Assembly (NCBI RefSeq): GCF_030812295.1 | Contig: NZ_JAUSSK010000001.1 | Location: 124,001 to 188,000 of the forward strand | Source: Luteibacter jiangsuensis | Lineage (GTDB): Bacteria > Pseudomonadota > Gammaproteobacteria > Xanthomonadales > Rhodanobacteraceae | DNA length: 64,000 nucleotides | Reading direction: 5' to 3' | Shown: piece after piece, positions 63,984 through 64,000 of the stretch | How the letters are laid out: each line of letters starts with the position of its first letter | Position numbering within the stretch: the first letter of the stretch is position 1 | Notes under the pieces: generated by a model | What the model was told of the DNA's origin: nothing | The model's input: only the letters and a program-made list of their open reading frames with translations | The model's database searches: none | Program-made: the position numbers and the translations under genes

Positions 63984-64000
63984 ATCGCCCGTCGCATCCG

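Noticed and set aside
1-64000. tRNA, rRNA, insertion sequence, phage or exosortase genes
   Set aside because: I found no cloverleaf, rRNA segment, transposase or integrase motif, or exosortase catalytic pattern while reading the window; short or divergent cases could be missed without a computed search.

Overview
The window is GC-rich, gene-dense bacterial DNA with many 4-base ATGA/GTGA start-stop overlaps. The mix of gene families suggests a gammaproteobacterium of the Xanthomonadales (Luteibacter/Dyella/Rhodanobacter type). This is an inference from gene content and style; no rRNA or other phylogenetic marker is present to settle it.

Region 1 (1-19051) is mostly housekeeping. It holds the tail of an aminopeptidase, a dicarboxylate/amino-acid symporter, a secreted c-type cytochrome, a thioredoxin-like protein overlapping nicotinate phosphoribosyltransferase (pncB), the methionine importer metNIQ, a glutathione peroxidase, a PBP4-type carboxypeptidase with an enoyl-CoA hydratase, the ferrous iron operon feoA-feoB-small Cys-rich protein, a cardiolipin-synthase-like protein divergent from an acetyl-CoA hydrolase/transferase, ispG, two small envelope proteins and a YdcF-like protein.

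Region 2 (19181-31665, plus strand) is a tightly coupled exopolysaccharide operon. In order it encodes a Wza/GumB-type export lipoprotein, a Wzz-type chain-length protein, a CpsD-like ATPase with a degenerate P-loop, an outer-membrane beta-barrel, two alpha/beta hydrolases, a UDP-glucose 4-epimerase, a secreted polysaccharide-active enzyme, a flippase, a FemAB/GNAT-like acyltransferase and a TIGR04325-type methyltransferase. The set resembles exosortase-A-associated EPS loci, but no exosortase is visible.

Region 3 (31629-37534, minus) is a heavy-metal RND efflux operon (CzcCBA-like) preceded by a small Cys/His-rich membrane protein.

Region 4 (37545-60741, minus) is one 23-kb co-directional array. 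It begins with a 2230-residue A-PCP-KS-AT-ACP-aminotransferase hybrid and a 2127-residue C-A-PCP-C-A(degenerate)-PCP synthetase. These are followed without promoter-sized gaps by glycosyltransferases, polysaccharide deacetylases, an O-antigen-ligase-like protein and a CapK-like AMP-ligase. The assembly line has no thioesterase or reductase domain. The most interesting reading is that a beta-amino-acid-containing peptide, begun with a predicted valine, is made in the context of, and possibly attached to, the exopolysaccharide.

Region 5 (61015-63983) has two truncated gene ends joined head to head (a minus-strand fragment with its own terminator and an autotransporter barrel fragment), a secreted protein of unknown function, and a J-domain membrane protein.

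A family of REP-like palindromes (two sequence classes ending in GGCTCCCAC) is scattered through the window. Copies lie between genes and also inside reading frames, including the PKS/NRPS gene, the secreted polysaccharide enzyme (next to a 12-bp tandem repeat) and the aminopeptidase C-terminus.
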